From Neobacillus mesonae (lineage in GTDB: Bacteria > Bacillota > Bacilli > Bacillales > Cytobacillaceae), in contig NZ_JAMBNQ010000012.1 in NCBI RefSeq assembly GCF_023715155.1, positions 1 through 64,000 on the forward strand: 64,000 nt of DNA, written 5' to 3'. Each line of letters begins with the position of its first letter. The stretch's first letter is position 1. Below the pieces are notes generated by a model. It worked only from the letters and a program-made list of their open reading frames with translations, did not search any database and was not told where the DNA came from. A program made the position numbers and the translations under genes. This document shows, in pieces, positions 18,171-26,630 of this stretch.

Positions 18171-18200
18171 ATTGACAACAACTATTGTCAATATGTTTTT
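18171..18200 (+). terminator. Terminator-like hairpin in the intergenic gap
   Basis: ATTGACAA-CAACTA-TTGTCAAT followed by ATGTTTTTT; no gene upstream on the same strand. Confidence 0.4.
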
Positions 18201-18263
18201 TAGGCTGCGATTTTGCTGACTAATTAAAGTGGTTATAGCTCTTGGTCGTTGATATATAAGAGG

Positions 18264-18304
18264 AAAATAGGAGACAAAATCGTATGCGGCTTTGTCTCCT
18301 ATTT
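18264..18304 (-). terminator. Terminator of the reverse-strand spore gene run
   Basis: AAATAGGAGACAAA pairs perfectly with TTTGTCTCCTATTT; on the reverse strand it is followed by TTCC and T-rich sequence downstream of the five spore genes. Confidence 0.65.
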
Positions 18305-18351
18305 ATCATGCTGTTTGGTATGTTTCTCCACCGAAACGGAACTACTTAGTA

Positions 18352-18552
18352 TTAAATGCTGTCCCTGTGATTTTTTTCAAATGGAGAAGGATGCTTAATT
18401 TTTTTTCCTAGTTTTTCTTTAATAATGGCTGAAAAATCACCTTCATAGACAGAACCGATATTGATGGAGCCTGAAACGTCATTTATTTCTATTTCACCAA
18501 AATTATGGGAGGAATCAACTTTTCTAATAATCAACTTTTTGACCTTTACCAT
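18352..18552 (-). CDS. Small NFG-motif spore-type protein (cassette A)
   Basis: A 66-residue protein. The core, a basic strand KLIIRKVD then NFGEIEINDV and GSINIGSVY, recurs in the protein at 57.7-58.2 kb (NFGQLGIKEL, KLNIGATY), so the two are paralogs. The start at 18552 has GGGGGAAGG upstream. It ends the reverse-strand run with two Hsp20-like and two GerPA-like genes, which suggests a spore coat or germination role. No established family name is known to me. Confidence 0.7.
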   Translation of the reverse strand: MVKVKKLIIRKVDSSHNFGEIEINDVSGSINIGSVYEGDFSAIIKEKLGKKIKHPSPFEKNHRDSI

Positions 18553-18571
18553 AAGCCTTCCCCCTCGTATA

Positions 18572-19036
18572 TTAATCATCTTTTTGAGAAAGGTTTATTG
18601 GGATTGATTCCATTTCCTCCTGGTTGATGGCCATGGCAATATATAAAACACCATTATTCATTTCTGATTTTACTTGATCAATTTTAATTGGATAGGGGAG
18701 TGCTATCTCCTTTTTAAAGGACCTGCTTGGACGCTCTTTTAAAAAGTACTTTCGGTGTTGTTCGAAAGATCTAAATTCTCCTGAAATGGTAATCATTTGT
18801 TCTTGGATGGAAAGATGTAATTGGTCTTTCAATACACCAGGAACCTCAATTTCAGCTTTTAGATAGTGGTCAGATTCATATAAATCACACTTTGGAAAAA
18901 AATCCATTACCTTAAAAGGGTTAACATTCCCATTAGAGTTATTTTTCTTAGAAGTATCGAAAACATTATTCCAAAACGCCTCTGATTGAAAAGCTTGAGC
19001 TGCATCCATCCACTTCTTTAATTTATCAATTTCCAT
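18572..19036 (-). CDS. Hsp20/alpha-crystallin-like protein, spore type (cassette A, distal)
   Basis: A 154-residue protein with an N-terminal amphipathic segment (DKLKKWMDAAQAF...FWNNVFD) and a C-terminal alpha-crystallin domain (DLYESDHYLKAEIEVPGVLKDQ to the end). The classical A-x-x-x-N-G-V-L signature appears as EMNNGVLYI. The N-terminus closely matches that of the Hsp20-like protein at 57.2 kb (EKLKQWMELA...FWGNIFD). Related spore proteins are CotM of B. subtilis and GerT of B. cereus. It sits between a second Hsp20-like gene and the NFG-motif gene. Confidence 0.8.
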   Translation of the reverse strand: MEIDKLKKWMDAAQAFQSEAFWNNVFDTSKKNNSNGNVNPFKVMDFFPKCDLYESDHYLKAEIEVPGVLKDQLHLSIQEQMITISGEFRSFEQHRKYFLKERPSRSFKKEIALPYPIKIDQVKSEMNNGVLYIAMAINQEEMESIPINLSQKDD

Positions 19037-19106
19037 GGTATCACTCCCTGCGAAGAACCATTATTTCATCTTACTAAATTAGTAAGAAAAACATGAAAAA
19101 ATTATT

Positions 19107-19583
19107 TTACATAATTTCTGTTACATCAATTTGTGAATACTGCATATCAATATTTTTGGGGATTTTTACTTCAAGAACTCCATCTTTGTAATTGGCGGCG
19201 GCCCCTTTCTTTTTTACAATTGCCGGCAGCGTTATGGTATGCTTATCATCCTGTTCTGGAATGTGTTCGAGAATTAATTGGTTTGAAGTATGATATAGGC
19301 GAAGTTTTTTTAACCATTCTTCATCTTTAATCGGAATTCTTACAAATACATAATCATGAGTTTCAAATGCAGAGGAATTTAGGCTGCCTGTTGATGAGGG
19401 GTGACTAGGAGCGGAAGATTGAAAACCATTAAAGAAGTCGGTTGGGTTCATCATTCCTCTCATATTATCGGGCATAGCTTTCCCAATGATATCCTGGACA
19501 TACTTATCAATTTCTCCAGGCTTCATTTTCTGCATAGATTCTTTCATGTCTTTATTAAAAGGAAAAATATTCCATGGAAACAT
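19107..19583 (-). CDS. Hsp20-like spore coat/germination protein (cassette A, proximal)
   Basis: A 158-residue protein that begins MFPWNIFPFNKDMKE, has a Ser/Pro-rich linker near residue 65-80 and a weak alpha-crystallin domain (HDYVFVRIPIKDEEWL to VTEIM). The signature is NYKDGVLEVKIPK. The architecture (polar N-terminus, diverged Hsp20 domain) is that of CotM/GerT-like spore proteins. It starts 27 bases after the GerPA-like gene and is probably in the same transcript. Confidence 0.75.
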   Translation of the reverse strand: MFPWNIFPFNKDMKESMQKMKPGEIDKYVQDIIGKAMPDNMRGMMNPTDFFNGFQSSAPSHPSSTGSLNSSAFETHDYVFVRIPIKDEEWLKKLRLYHTSNQLILEHIPEQDDKHTITLPAIVKKKGAAANYKDGVLEVKIPKNIDMQYSQIDVTEIM

Positions 19584-19610
19584 TCTTTTTCATCCTTTCA
19601 TTTGAGGCAG

Positions 19611-19853
19611 TTATATTTGGTTAAGAATTGGAGTAGATGGGTTGAAAATTTGATCTTGTTCACTTATATCCACATCCGCATAATTATTAATATGGCCGGA
19701 AGTGGCTGGAGAAAGGTCACCAAAGGCCATATTCGTGCCGATTAATTTAGTATTGGATGTATGCGAGTTCTGGACAATAGGTCCAAAATCAATATTGCCA
19801 TTATTATTGATGGCATTTGTTTTGATGTTAAAAATGTTTATTTGAAAAGGCAT
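19611..19853 (-). CDS. GerPA/GerPF-like spore germination protein (cassette A, second)
   Basis: An 80-residue protein. A short N-terminal strand (FQINIFNIKTNAINNNG) leads into NIDFGPIVQNSHTSNTK, the pattern of GerPA/GerPF-type small inner-coat proteins that help germinants cross the coat. I use the ATG at 19853 (AAAGGA about 11 bases upstream); a longer frame extending upstream overlaps the previous gene and is unlikely. It is 22 bases from its paralog. Confidence 0.75.
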   Translation of the reverse strand: MPFQINIFNIKTNAINNNGNIDFGPIVQNSHTSNTKLIGTNMAFGDLSPATSGHINNYADVDISEQDQIFNPSTPILNQI

Positions 19854-19875
19854 TTGTTTTTCAGTCCTTTTTAGA

Positions 19876-20127
19876 TTATACGGGATTAGAATAAACGTTT
19901 GATGGGTTTGCAATATCTCCCATATCATTGACATCCGGATCAATAAAGACATTTTCCATGGCAGCATTTGGCGGTGCATAATCCCCGTAAGATACATTTT
20001 CGCCTTGAGATTTAGTAAGGGCTGAATGAGCATTATGAAGTGCTTCACCGATGTTGACAGACCCATTATTAGAAACACTGTTAATTTTAAAGCTAAATAT
20101 ATTGATAACAGTTTGCAATACTGTCAC
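19876..20127 (-). CDS. GerPA/GerPF-like spore germination protein (cassette A, first)
   Basis: An 83-residue protein with NIFSFKINSVSNNGSVNIGEALHNAHS, the same strand-loop-NIG pattern as GerPA/GerPF, followed by an Asn/Asp-rich tail. First gene of the reverse-strand run. The GTG start is very close to AAGGAT; a TTG three codons in may be the true start. Its function in coat permeability is inferred from family. Confidence 0.75.
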   Translation of the reverse strand: MTVLQTVINIFSFKINSVSNNGSVNIGEALHNAHSALTKSQGENVSYGDYAPPNAAMENVFIDPDVNDMGDIANPSNVYSNPV

Positions 20128-20331
20128 ATCCTTTTTTAAAGATGATCTCCTTTAGAAAGGAGGAACATTTCTTTTTGATAACACATCCTATGCAAGCAAA
20201 TGCCTATTCGTTATTAATTCTTTATTTCAGTGAATTATTTGGATAGAAGGGGTAAAAAATTTGCATATATGATGGTTTCTTTTTAACATAAAATAAAGAG
20301 AAAAATTATGATGAATGGAGAGGTTATGCTT

Positions 20332-21102
20332 GTGAATAAGAAAACTGCGTTGATTACGGGGGGAGCTTCCGGAATTGGAAAAAAAACCGTAATTCACCTT
20401 GCGGAAAAGGGCTTCCAAATCGCTATAAATTACCGAAACAGTAAAGATAAAGCCATTTCATTAGCGACTCATTTGAAGGAATGTTATGGAGTCAACTGTG
20501 TCACAGTGCAAGGCGATGTAGCCAGTCAAACAGACTGTACCCGGATTGTAAGCGAGACCCTATCTGCATATGAAACAATTGATGTTTTAATTCACAACGC
20601 TGGTCCTTACATACATGAACGAAAAAAAATGACCGATTATTCCTTTGAAGAATGGAACTATTTGTTAAACGGAAATTTAACCTCTGTCTATTATTTATCA
20701 AAGCTCATTATTCCAAGGATGCGCAAGCAAAAATGGGGAAGAATCATTACTTTAGGTTATGATCGGGTTGAATCGTCTCCAGGCTGGATGTATCGCTCAG
20801 CATTTGCTGCAGCCAAAACCGGCCTTGCTTCACTCACAAGAACGATTGCCATGGAAGAAGCAGAGAATGGAATTACAGCCAATATGGTTTCACCAGGTGA
20901 CATAACAAATGAATGGAAAGAAAAAGATATTAAAGAATCGTGGAAGGCAAAAGCTGCGGGGCAAATGACTGGAAGGGAAGGTACCGGGGAAGATATTGCC
21001 AGAGTGATTGGCTTTCTTATTGATGAAAAGTCAGATTTTATAACTGGGAGCATTATACCAGTAACAGGCGGGATGGATGTCTTAGGTAAAGCATTTAAAT
21101 AA
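20332..21102 (+). CDS. SDR family oxidoreductase (FabG-like)
   Basis: A protein of about 256 residues with a Rossmann fold: TGGASGIGK cofactor motif at the N-terminus, the NAG motif as HNAGPYI, and catalytic Tyr in the MYRSAFAAAKTG block with Ser replaced by a less clear position (DRVESSPGW). The C-terminal INPVTGG-like segment appears as IIPVTGGMDV. The sequence resembles 3-oxoacyl-reductase-like SDRs, but the substrate is unknown. GGAGAGG lies 8 bases before the GTG; an ATG 6 bases upstream is closer. Confidence 0.88.
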   Translation: MNKKTALITGGASGIGKKTVIHLAEKGFQIAINYRNSKDKAISLATHLKECYGVNCVTVQGDVASQTDCTRIVSETLSAYETIDVLIHNAGPYIHERKKMTDYSFEEWNYLLNGNLTSVYYLSKLIIPRMRKQKWGRIITLGYDRVESSPGWMYRSAFAAAKTGLASLTRTIAMEEAENGITANMVSPGDITNEWKEKDIKESWKAKAAGQMTGREGTGEDIARVIGFLIDEKSDFITGSIIPVTGGMDVLGKAFK

Positions 21103-21139
21103 ATGTTCCTTTTGCCATATATGAATAGGGTTCTATGGA

Positions 21140-21168
21140 AAAAGCAATCGGCAGGCCGATTGCTTTTA
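21140..21168 (+). terminator. Bidirectional terminator
   Basis: AAGCAATCGGC-AG-GCCGATTGCTTTT, between the SDR gene and the convergent acetyltransferase. Confidence 0.8.
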
Positions 21169-21723
21169 TGCTTCTAGTAAATGAGAATCTGATTGTAAAG
21201 AACCGCTCCTTAGGATATGAAGTGTATATAAATCCTTAGGTATTTCAAATAAATCGTAAACATCCCCATTAGCATTTAATTGCCCATACAACGCTTTACG
21301 TGTCTCGTTTGCATTGAGAATGTAAGGAAGTTTTTCTGCGGCTTTTCTTGATCGAATATTTACCTTGCGAATCCGCATAAAAACTGTTTCAATTCCAATC
21401 TCGTAAAATAACTCTTGGAAAAAGGCATCCTTAGCCATACTATTATAGCCCTTCCCATGGTATGGATTTCCGAGCCAGGTTCCTAAGAAGCCTGCTTGGT
21501 TTTCAATATCAAATAAGCTGATTGTTCCGATAGGAGCTCCCCACTCATCCAAAATCGTTCGGGAAATTAATTCTCCACGCTCTTCAGCTTCTATAATTTG
21601 TTTAGTGATAAATAAAAATTCATCGTACGATTCTGTTTTATGACGCACAAAAGGGAAGACATCTGGATGCATCATCAATTCATACAGTACATGACAGTCC
21701 TCAAGGTCACGTTTTTTGAGCAT
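21166..21723 (-). CDS. GNAT family N-acetyltransferase (RimJ/RimL-like)
   Basis: A 185-residue acetyltransferase of the RimJ/RimL group. The acetyl-CoA-binding region is LGNPYHGKGYNSMAKDAFF and IETVFMRIRKVNIRSRKAAEK. GGAGGGG lies just before the ATG at 21723. The substrate may be a protein N-terminus or a small amine; it cannot be decided. It ends at a shared terminator with the SDR gene. Confidence 0.85.
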   Translation of the reverse strand: MLKKRDLEDCHVLYELMMHPDVFPFVRHKTESYDEFLFITKQIIEAEERGELISRTILDEWGAPIGTISLFDIENQAGFLGTWLGNPYHGKGYNSMAKDAFFQELFYEIGIETVFMRIRKVNIRSRKAAEKLPYILNANETRKALYGQLNANGDVYDLFEIPKDLYTLHILRSGSLQSDSHLLEA

Positions 21724-21807
21724 GAATACCCCTCCAATTAGGGCAGTCCGCTCCCGTGGAAGATTGCGGCCCACCCTCGAAATTTTTTATAAAAGTAACG
21801 TAAAAAA

Positions 21808-21875
21808 TTCCGGGGTGGGAATCGAACCCACTAGAACCAGTAAACTGGTGGCGCACCATTTGCCTTCCCTATTTT
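21808..21875 (-). other. tRNA-like 3' fragment
   Basis: On the reverse strand a T-arm is intact (GTGGG-TTCGATT-CCCAC), preceded by a hairpin like a long variable arm (ACCAG-TTTA-CTGGT) and followed by CCCGGAA. No matching 5' acceptor strand (TTCCGGG) is present upstream, so this is not a complete tRNA. It may be a remnant of a class-II tRNA or of an integration site. Confidence 0.45.
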
Positions 21876-22028
21876 ATTTTTGTTGTAACGAACAATATAA
21901 AACTTAAAAGACCCCCAAATTGTGGTTTGAAAAGTAATATAAATGTATCATACAAGAAAAAAAGCTAAAAGAAAATAGTTTTTTTGGGCAGATTTTATCA
22001 AAATTTTTTCCTGTTTTTCTACAAAATT

Positions 22029-23156
22029 CTATGCATCCTGATATAGTATTCCACCGCCAATCATTGTCCATTTTGGCCTTGCAAGGTAATGAAAGGGGTG
22101 ATGGCTCCATAAAACTAAATCAGCCTGTTTTCCTGCTTCAATGCTTCCTACAAGATGATCGATTTTTAAATTTCGGGCGGGAAGGATGGTAATGCCTTGA
22201 AGTGCCTTTTGTTCAGAAAGTCCTTCCCTTACAGCTAAACTAGCGCAAATATTTAAGTATTGAATTGGGGTATATGGATGGTCTGTTGTGATGGATACTT
22301 CAATGCCGTGATCAGAAAGCTCTTGATAGGTTTTCCATGTCTTATTCTTCAATTCAACCTTTGATCTTCTCGTTAATGTAGGCCCTACAGAAACTTTTAA
22401 ATTCATGCCGGAAAGTTCACTAGCGACAAGATGGCCTTCGGTACAGTGCTCAATTCGTAAATCAAGATTAAATTCCTCTGCTAATCGAACTGCAGAAATA
22501 ATATCATCCGCACGATGGGCATGGATTCTCACAGGAATTTCTTTTTTTAATGCCATGATGAGCGGGCTGATTCTAAGGTCTTCAGGATTATCCGTATGCA
22601 TGGCGTTATAAAAAGCTTCCCGAAGCATGCCCATGATTCCCATTCTAGTAATAGAGTCATTTTTCCCTTGGCTGTGAATTCTTTTTGGATTTTCCCCTAA
22701 TGCTATTTTTAAACCGGCAATTTCCTGAACAATCATTTTTTTGATGTTTTTTCCTGTTGTTTTAATGACAGAAGTGGTTCCGCCAATAATGTTTGCGCTG
22801 CCCGGCATGATATGAACAGTGGTTACACCGCTTTTAATGGCATCTGTGAAGGCAGGGTCTAACGGGTAAACTCCATCCATTGCACGGATATGAGGTGTCA
22901 TAGCCTCGGCCGTCTCGTTAGCATCATTTCCAGCCCAGCCTGTTCCTTCATCATATAGACCCAAATGGGTATGGACGTCAATAAAGCCTGGAAATAGAAA
23001 ATTTCCTTCACAATCAATTATGTCCATGTTGTCATCGCATGTGATTCCCTTTCCAACCGATTTAATTTTTCCATTTTCAATTAAAACATCAGCAGAATGT
23101 AATGGATTTGCGGTAATTGGGTAAACCGTGGCATTTTTCAAAAGTATATTTGTCAT
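22029..23156 (-). CDS. Amidohydrolase family protein (imidazolonepropionase-like)
   Basis: A 375-residue metal-dependent hydrolase. Metal ligands are seen in GFIDVHTHLG, IRIHAHRADD, RIEHCTEG and ITTDHPY (catalytic Asp). The N-terminal small beta-domain (LLKNATVYPITANPL) and the C-terminal GSIEAGKQADLVLW complete the fold. The family includes prolidase-like and imidazolonepropionase-like enzymes; the substrate is not predictable. AAAGAAAGGG precedes the ATG. No neighbour explains it. Confidence 0.88.
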   Translation of the reverse strand: MTNILLKNATVYPITANPLHSADVLIENGKIKSVGKGITCDDNMDIIDCEGNFLFPGFIDVHTHLGLYDEGTGWAGNDANETAEAMTPHIRAMDGVYPLDPAFTDAIKSGVTTVHIMPGSANIIGGTTSVIKTTGKNIKKMIVQEIAGLKIALGENPKRIHSQGKNDSITRMGIMGMLREAFYNAMHTDNPEDLRISPLIMALKKEIPVRIHAHRADDIISAVRLAEEFNLDLRIEHCTEGHLVASELSGMNLKVSVGPTLTRRSKVELKNKTWKTYQELSDHGIEVSITTDHPYTPIQYLNICASLAVREGLSEQKALQGITILPARNLKIDHLVGSIEAGKQADLVLWSHHPFHYLARPKWTMIGGGILYQDA

Positions 23157-23317
23157 AGCAGCCCTTTCTTTAAAGAAAATAATATTTTTTCTATTTTATC
23201 AATATTCATTTATAAGGAAAAGATGGGAAATTCCTGTTAAATAGTATGAAACATTTTACGCAGTAATACGTAAATAATAGGGGTAAAGAATAAAATTTCC
23301 AATGGGGGAAAAGGCTT

Positions 23318-23641
23318 ATGGTAAAAAATGATGAAAGAATGCTTGCGGCACTGATGTATGTGCTTAGTTTTTTCGTACCAATTCTCGGACCGCTTATTAT
23401 TTGGTTAATTAAGAGGGATGAGTCATCTTTTATTGATTATCATGGAAAGGAATATTTTAACTTTTTCATTTCTTATACGGTTTACATGTTTATTAGCGGT
23501 TTATTGACTATTATTCTGATAGGCTTTGTTGCAATGGCTGTACTGGGAATCATGATGTTCGTCTTTACAATCATTGCGGCAATTAAAGCATATGAAGGCA
23601 ATGACTACCAATTTCCATTAATATTTAGGTTAATCAAATAA
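23318..23641 (+). CDS. DUF4870 (Tic20-like) membrane protein
   Basis: A 107-residue protein with three hydrophobic helices (about 10-30, 47-70 and 75-95). The FVPILGPLIIWLIKRDES-FIDYHGKEYFNF segment is diagnostic for DUF4870. GGGGGAAAAGG precedes the ATG. The function is unknown; the family has remote similarity to Tic20 translocon components. Confidence 0.88.
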   Translation: MVKNDERMLAALMYVLSFFVPILGPLIIWLIKRDESSFIDYHGKEYFNFFISYTVYMFISGLLTIILIGFVAMAVLGIMMFVFTIIAAIKAYEGNDYQFPLIFRLIK

Positions 23642-23650
23642 AACAAAAAG

Positions 23651-23685
23651 AAAACTTGGCTGATTTTTTGCCAGGTTTTTTCTTT
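23651..23685 (+). terminator. Terminator after the DUF4870 gene
   Basis: AAACTTGGC/GCCAGGTTT stem followed by TTTTC. Confidence 0.7.
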
Positions 23686-23788
23686 ATGCAGGCAGCAGTA
23701 TGAACAATTTGGAAAAGCCTTTTCAGTTTCCAAATCTGTATAGATGAACTATAATGTCAATTAACAAAAATTTACTGGAAGGTTGAGG

Positions 23789-24646
23789 ATGATGGAAAAA
23801 CAAGTCGGCTTGGTTTTGGAAGGCGGCGGAATGCGCGGTGTTTATACTGGCGGGGTTTTAGAATTTTTTTTAGAAAACGGGTTGTTTTTCCCTTATGTAA
23901 TAGGTGTTTCAGCAGGAGCATGCAATGCAGCATCTTATTTATCAAAACAAAAAGGAAGAAATAAAGTAGTGACCATTGACTATGCATCCGACCCTAGATA
24001 TATCTCTTGGAAAAACTATTTTAAAAATCGGCAATTTTTTGGTATGGATTTCATATTTGATGAAATTCCAAATAAACATGTTCCATATCATTATGATGAA
24101 TTTTATAATAGTCCCTCAGAATTTGTAGTTGGAACGACGGACTGTGTCTCCGGGGAACCTGTTTATTTTAATAAGCAGGACTATGGTCAAGAACTTTTGA
24201 AAGTACTGCGTGCATCAAGCTCCCTGCCGTTTATTGCGCCAGAGGTGAAATTTCAAGATAAAATGTTGCTTGATGGTGGAATCAGTGATCCTATTCCAAT
24301 AAAAAAAGCACAGCGGGATGGATTTGAAAAAAATATTATCATCTTAACACGTAATAAAGGATATAAAAAAAGGCCGTCAAGATTTCATTTCCTGGCCAGC
24401 CGAAAATATCCTCAGTATAAAGGATTATTAAATGCACTTCAGAACCGTTATCAAATCTATAATGAAACAATCGATTATCTTGAAGAAGAAGAAAAAAAGG
24501 GGAAAGTCCTAATTATTCGCCCTGTTCACCCACTTACTGTAGGAAGAATGGAAAGAAATCCCCAAAAATTAGAATCGCTTTATTACCAAGGATATGAGGA
24601 CGCAAAACAAGCTATGGATAAAATTCATAATTATATTCATTCTTAA
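23789..24646 (+). CDS. Patatin-like phospholipase
   Basis: A 285-residue protein of the YjjU-like patatin group. LEGGGMRGVYTGG is the oxyanion loop, GVSAGACN holds the catalytic Ser (GxSxG) and LDGGISDPIP the catalytic Asp, so the Ser-Asp dyad is intact. It is expected to be a cytoplasmic acyl-hydrolase; no membrane segment is seen. Two adjacent ATGs follow GGAAGGTTGAGG. Substrate unknown. Confidence 0.92.
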   Translation: MMEKQVGLVLEGGGMRGVYTGGVLEFFLENGLFFPYVIGVSAGACNAASYLSKQKGRNKVVTIDYASDPRYISWKNYFKNRQFFGMDFIFDEIPNKHVPYHYDEFYNSPSEFVVGTTDCVSGEPVYFNKQDYGQELLKVLRASSSLPFIAPEVKFQDKMLLDGGISDPIPIKKAQRDGFEKNIIILTRNKGYKKRPSRFHFLASRKYPQYKGLLNALQNRYQIYNETIDYLEEEEKKGKVLIIRPVHPLTVGRMERNPQKLESLYYQGYEDAKQAMDKIHNYIHS

Positions 24647-24682
24647 GGAAGAGTTTTATTTTGTTGACTCTTCCTTTTCTAT
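24645..24682 (+). terminator. Terminator after the patatin gene
   Basis: AAGGAAGAGT/ACTCTTCCTT stem followed by T-rich sequence. Confidence 0.75.
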
Positions 24683-24764
24683 TCTTTTTACTTGAAAATC
24701 TTCTATCATTTTTTTCTATGTTTTAAATAAACTAGTATAAGAGATTTAATAAGGAGATTTCCAA

Positions 24765-25556
24765 ATGAAAATAACAGACTATTACCGAGATGCTGCAAAT
24801 CTAAACTTAAATGGCAGTATGGCAGCTCTAATCCCTATTGTATTAATTGTTGCAGGCAATCTCTTTTTTCTTCAAAATCAAGAAATTATTGTTTTTACCA
24901 TACCATTTTTTCTTTATAGCTTTCTTTGTTTTCAACTTTACCTTTTACGCAAAAGGCAGTCGATTTCAATCAATAGAAAGATGGTAAGCAGGGAATATGT
25001 AAAGAATGGCCATACCTTATTCTCTTCCCGGCATTTTTTAGTACTTTTTCTCAATTGTCAATCACCCAAACTACTTTTTTTTCTTCCGGATGGACAATTG
25101 GCAGGGAGTATAACAAAATACAAGGCAAATGGACCTTTTAAACTTAATCGATATAGGATGTTTCATCTGCAAAATGAACAGGATGAAACGATTGGATATT
25201 TTAAGGTGCAAGGGAAAAAACAGATAAGAATTCAAGTTTTCGACAAAGCCCAAACATATTTAGGATGTATGGTAAAGACAAAGGATAAGTGGCGGGAAAG
25301 TAAGGAAGAATTTCTTGATGAATCAGGTAAATATATTGGGGCAGTGCACGGTTCACGAGTTTTTATGGATGAAAAAATAATTAATCAATCCAATCGGCAG
25401 GTAAGCCGCTTGCGACGAGGCTGGATGCCAGTCGAATGGAGTCACTTATTTCCTGAACCCAACACGCCCGTCTTATCATTTGAAGGTAAATTATCTGATC
25501 AAGAACGTATGCTTAGGATGTCGTTTTTAATTAATGAATATTTCATCGAAAGGTAA
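24765..25556 (+). CDS. Hypothetical membrane protein
   Basis: A 263-residue protein with two adjacent transmembrane helices (about 19-38 and 42-60) followed by a mostly beta-rich cytoplasmic region. Repeated stretches such as SITKYKANGPFKLNRYR and FKVQGKKQIRIQVFDK resemble a tubby-like beta-barrel arrangement, which is only a suggestion. AAGGAG precedes the ATG. I recognise no characterised family. Confidence 0.75.
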   Translation: MKITDYYRDAANLNLNGSMAALIPIVLIVAGNLFFLQNQEIIVFTIPFFLYSFLCFQLYLLRKRQSISINRKMVSREYVKNGHTLFSSRHFLVLFLNCQSPKLLFFLPDGQLAGSITKYKANGPFKLNRYRMFHLQNEQDETIGYFKVQGKKQIRIQVFDKAQTYLGCMVKTKDKWRESKEEFLDESGKYIGAVHGSRVFMDEKIINQSNRQVSRLRRGWMPVEWSHLFPEPNTPVLSFEGKLSDQERMLRMSFLINEYFIER

Positions 25557-25620
25557 AAGTTCCCCTCAAGCCTTTTGTTTGGTATGATAGGAATATATTT
25601 TTGTTCCGGGGGTCTTACTA

Positions 25621-26604
25621 GTGGAGATAAACTTGATTAAAGGTCATGGATCAGGAAATGACTTTCTTTTAATTGATGAAATCACGAATAACTATACATT
25701 TACGGAATCCGAACGAGCCGAACTTGCCAGGCTTTTGTGTAACCGGGAAACAGAGCTTGGTGCGGATGGTATTCTGTTTGTAATGAAAAGCGCACAGACT
25801 GACGGCAGAATGAGAGTTTTTAATGCTGACGGATCTGAAGCATCGATGTGCGGGAACGGCCTTCGCCTAGTAGCACGTTATCTTTGTGAATTACTTGGAA
25901 AAAATGAAGCAGTTGTGGAAACAATGAAGGCAGATTTAAAGGTAAGCAAACAACCAGAGCTGTTTTCGGATGTTCAAACCTATCAAGTCGAAATTTCACC
26001 GGTGCTGTTTGACTTAAAGGCTTTACCGTTAAATTTAAATAAACCGACCTTGTACAATGAAAAAATACATGAATTATCAGAGGAATTAAGATTTACGGCA
26101 GTGGCTGTGCCTAATCCACACTTAATAACCATAGTAGATGCAGCAACATTAAAGAGTGATATTCAAAGGCAGCTGAGTGAAAAAGTAAATGGTCCTAATG
26201 AGCTGTTTCCGGATGGGGTTAATGTAAGTTTTATTAAGCTGCTCGAAAAAGGTTCGATTTATGTAAGAACATTTGAACGCGGGGTTGGATTCACGAATGC
26301 CTGTGGAACAGCGATGTCTGCGTCCTCTTTAGTAACATGTATGCAGGGATTGAATGAATATGAGTCGGTTGTGGATGTCTACAATAATGGCGGAAAAGTC
26401 CAGTGTATTGTCCACCAGCTGGGTAAGAAATATCAGATTGATCTAATTGGCAATGCGACATACCTTTATAATGCCTCAGTAACCATTGATTTGTCTGAAA
26501 AATCATTTAAAGTAAATCAAAAAAATGAAATGACTGAACAGCATTTTTATGAAAAAATGCAGACTGAAGTGCAGCAGTATTTAAATAATGCAATGAAAGG
26601 ATAA
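25621..26604 (+). CDS. dapF: Diaminopimelate epimerase
   Basis: Converts LL- to meso-diaminopimelate for lysine and peptidoglycan synthesis. Both catalytic cysteines are visible: ADGSEASMCGNG and GVGFTNACGTAMSAS (the usual second motif is ETLACGTG). The start is GTG after GGGGGTC. At 327 residues it is about 40 longer than the common DapF (about 284); the extra part is a C-terminal helix-rich tail (from LSEKSFKVN). This length variant may be a divergent paralog, so the assignment is strong but the exact role is slightly less sure. Confidence 0.9.
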   Translation: MEINLIKGHGSGNDFLLIDEITNNYTFTESERAELARLLCNRETELGADGILFVMKSAQTDGRMRVFNADGSEASMCGNGLRLVARYLCELLGKNEAVVETMKADLKVSKQPELFSDVQTYQVEISPVLFDLKALPLNLNKPTLYNEKIHELSEELRFTAVAVPNPHLITIVDAATLKSDIQRQLSEKVNGPNELFPDGVNVSFIKLLEKGSIYVRTFERGVGFTNACGTAMSASSLVTCMQGLNEYESVVDVYNNGGKVQCIVHQLGKKYQIDLIGNATYLYNASVTIDLSEKSFKVNQKNEMTEQHFYEKMQTEVQQYLNNAMKG

Positions 26605-26630
26605 GGAGGGGCTGCCTCCTTATCTTTTTT
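26600..26630 (+). terminator. Bidirectional terminator between dapF and ligD
   Basis: GATAAGGAGG-GGCT-GCCTCCTTATC followed by T8; overlaps the end of dapF. Confidence 0.85.

Noticed and set aside
17640..18350. CRISPR array
   Set aside because: The GCGGA units are not identical direct repeats with unique spacers and are palindromic hairpins; no cas genes are nearby.
19861..20078. N-terminal extension of the second GerPA-like gene
   Set aside because: It runs in another frame through the first GerPA-like gene; the ATG at 19853 gives a normal-sized protein.
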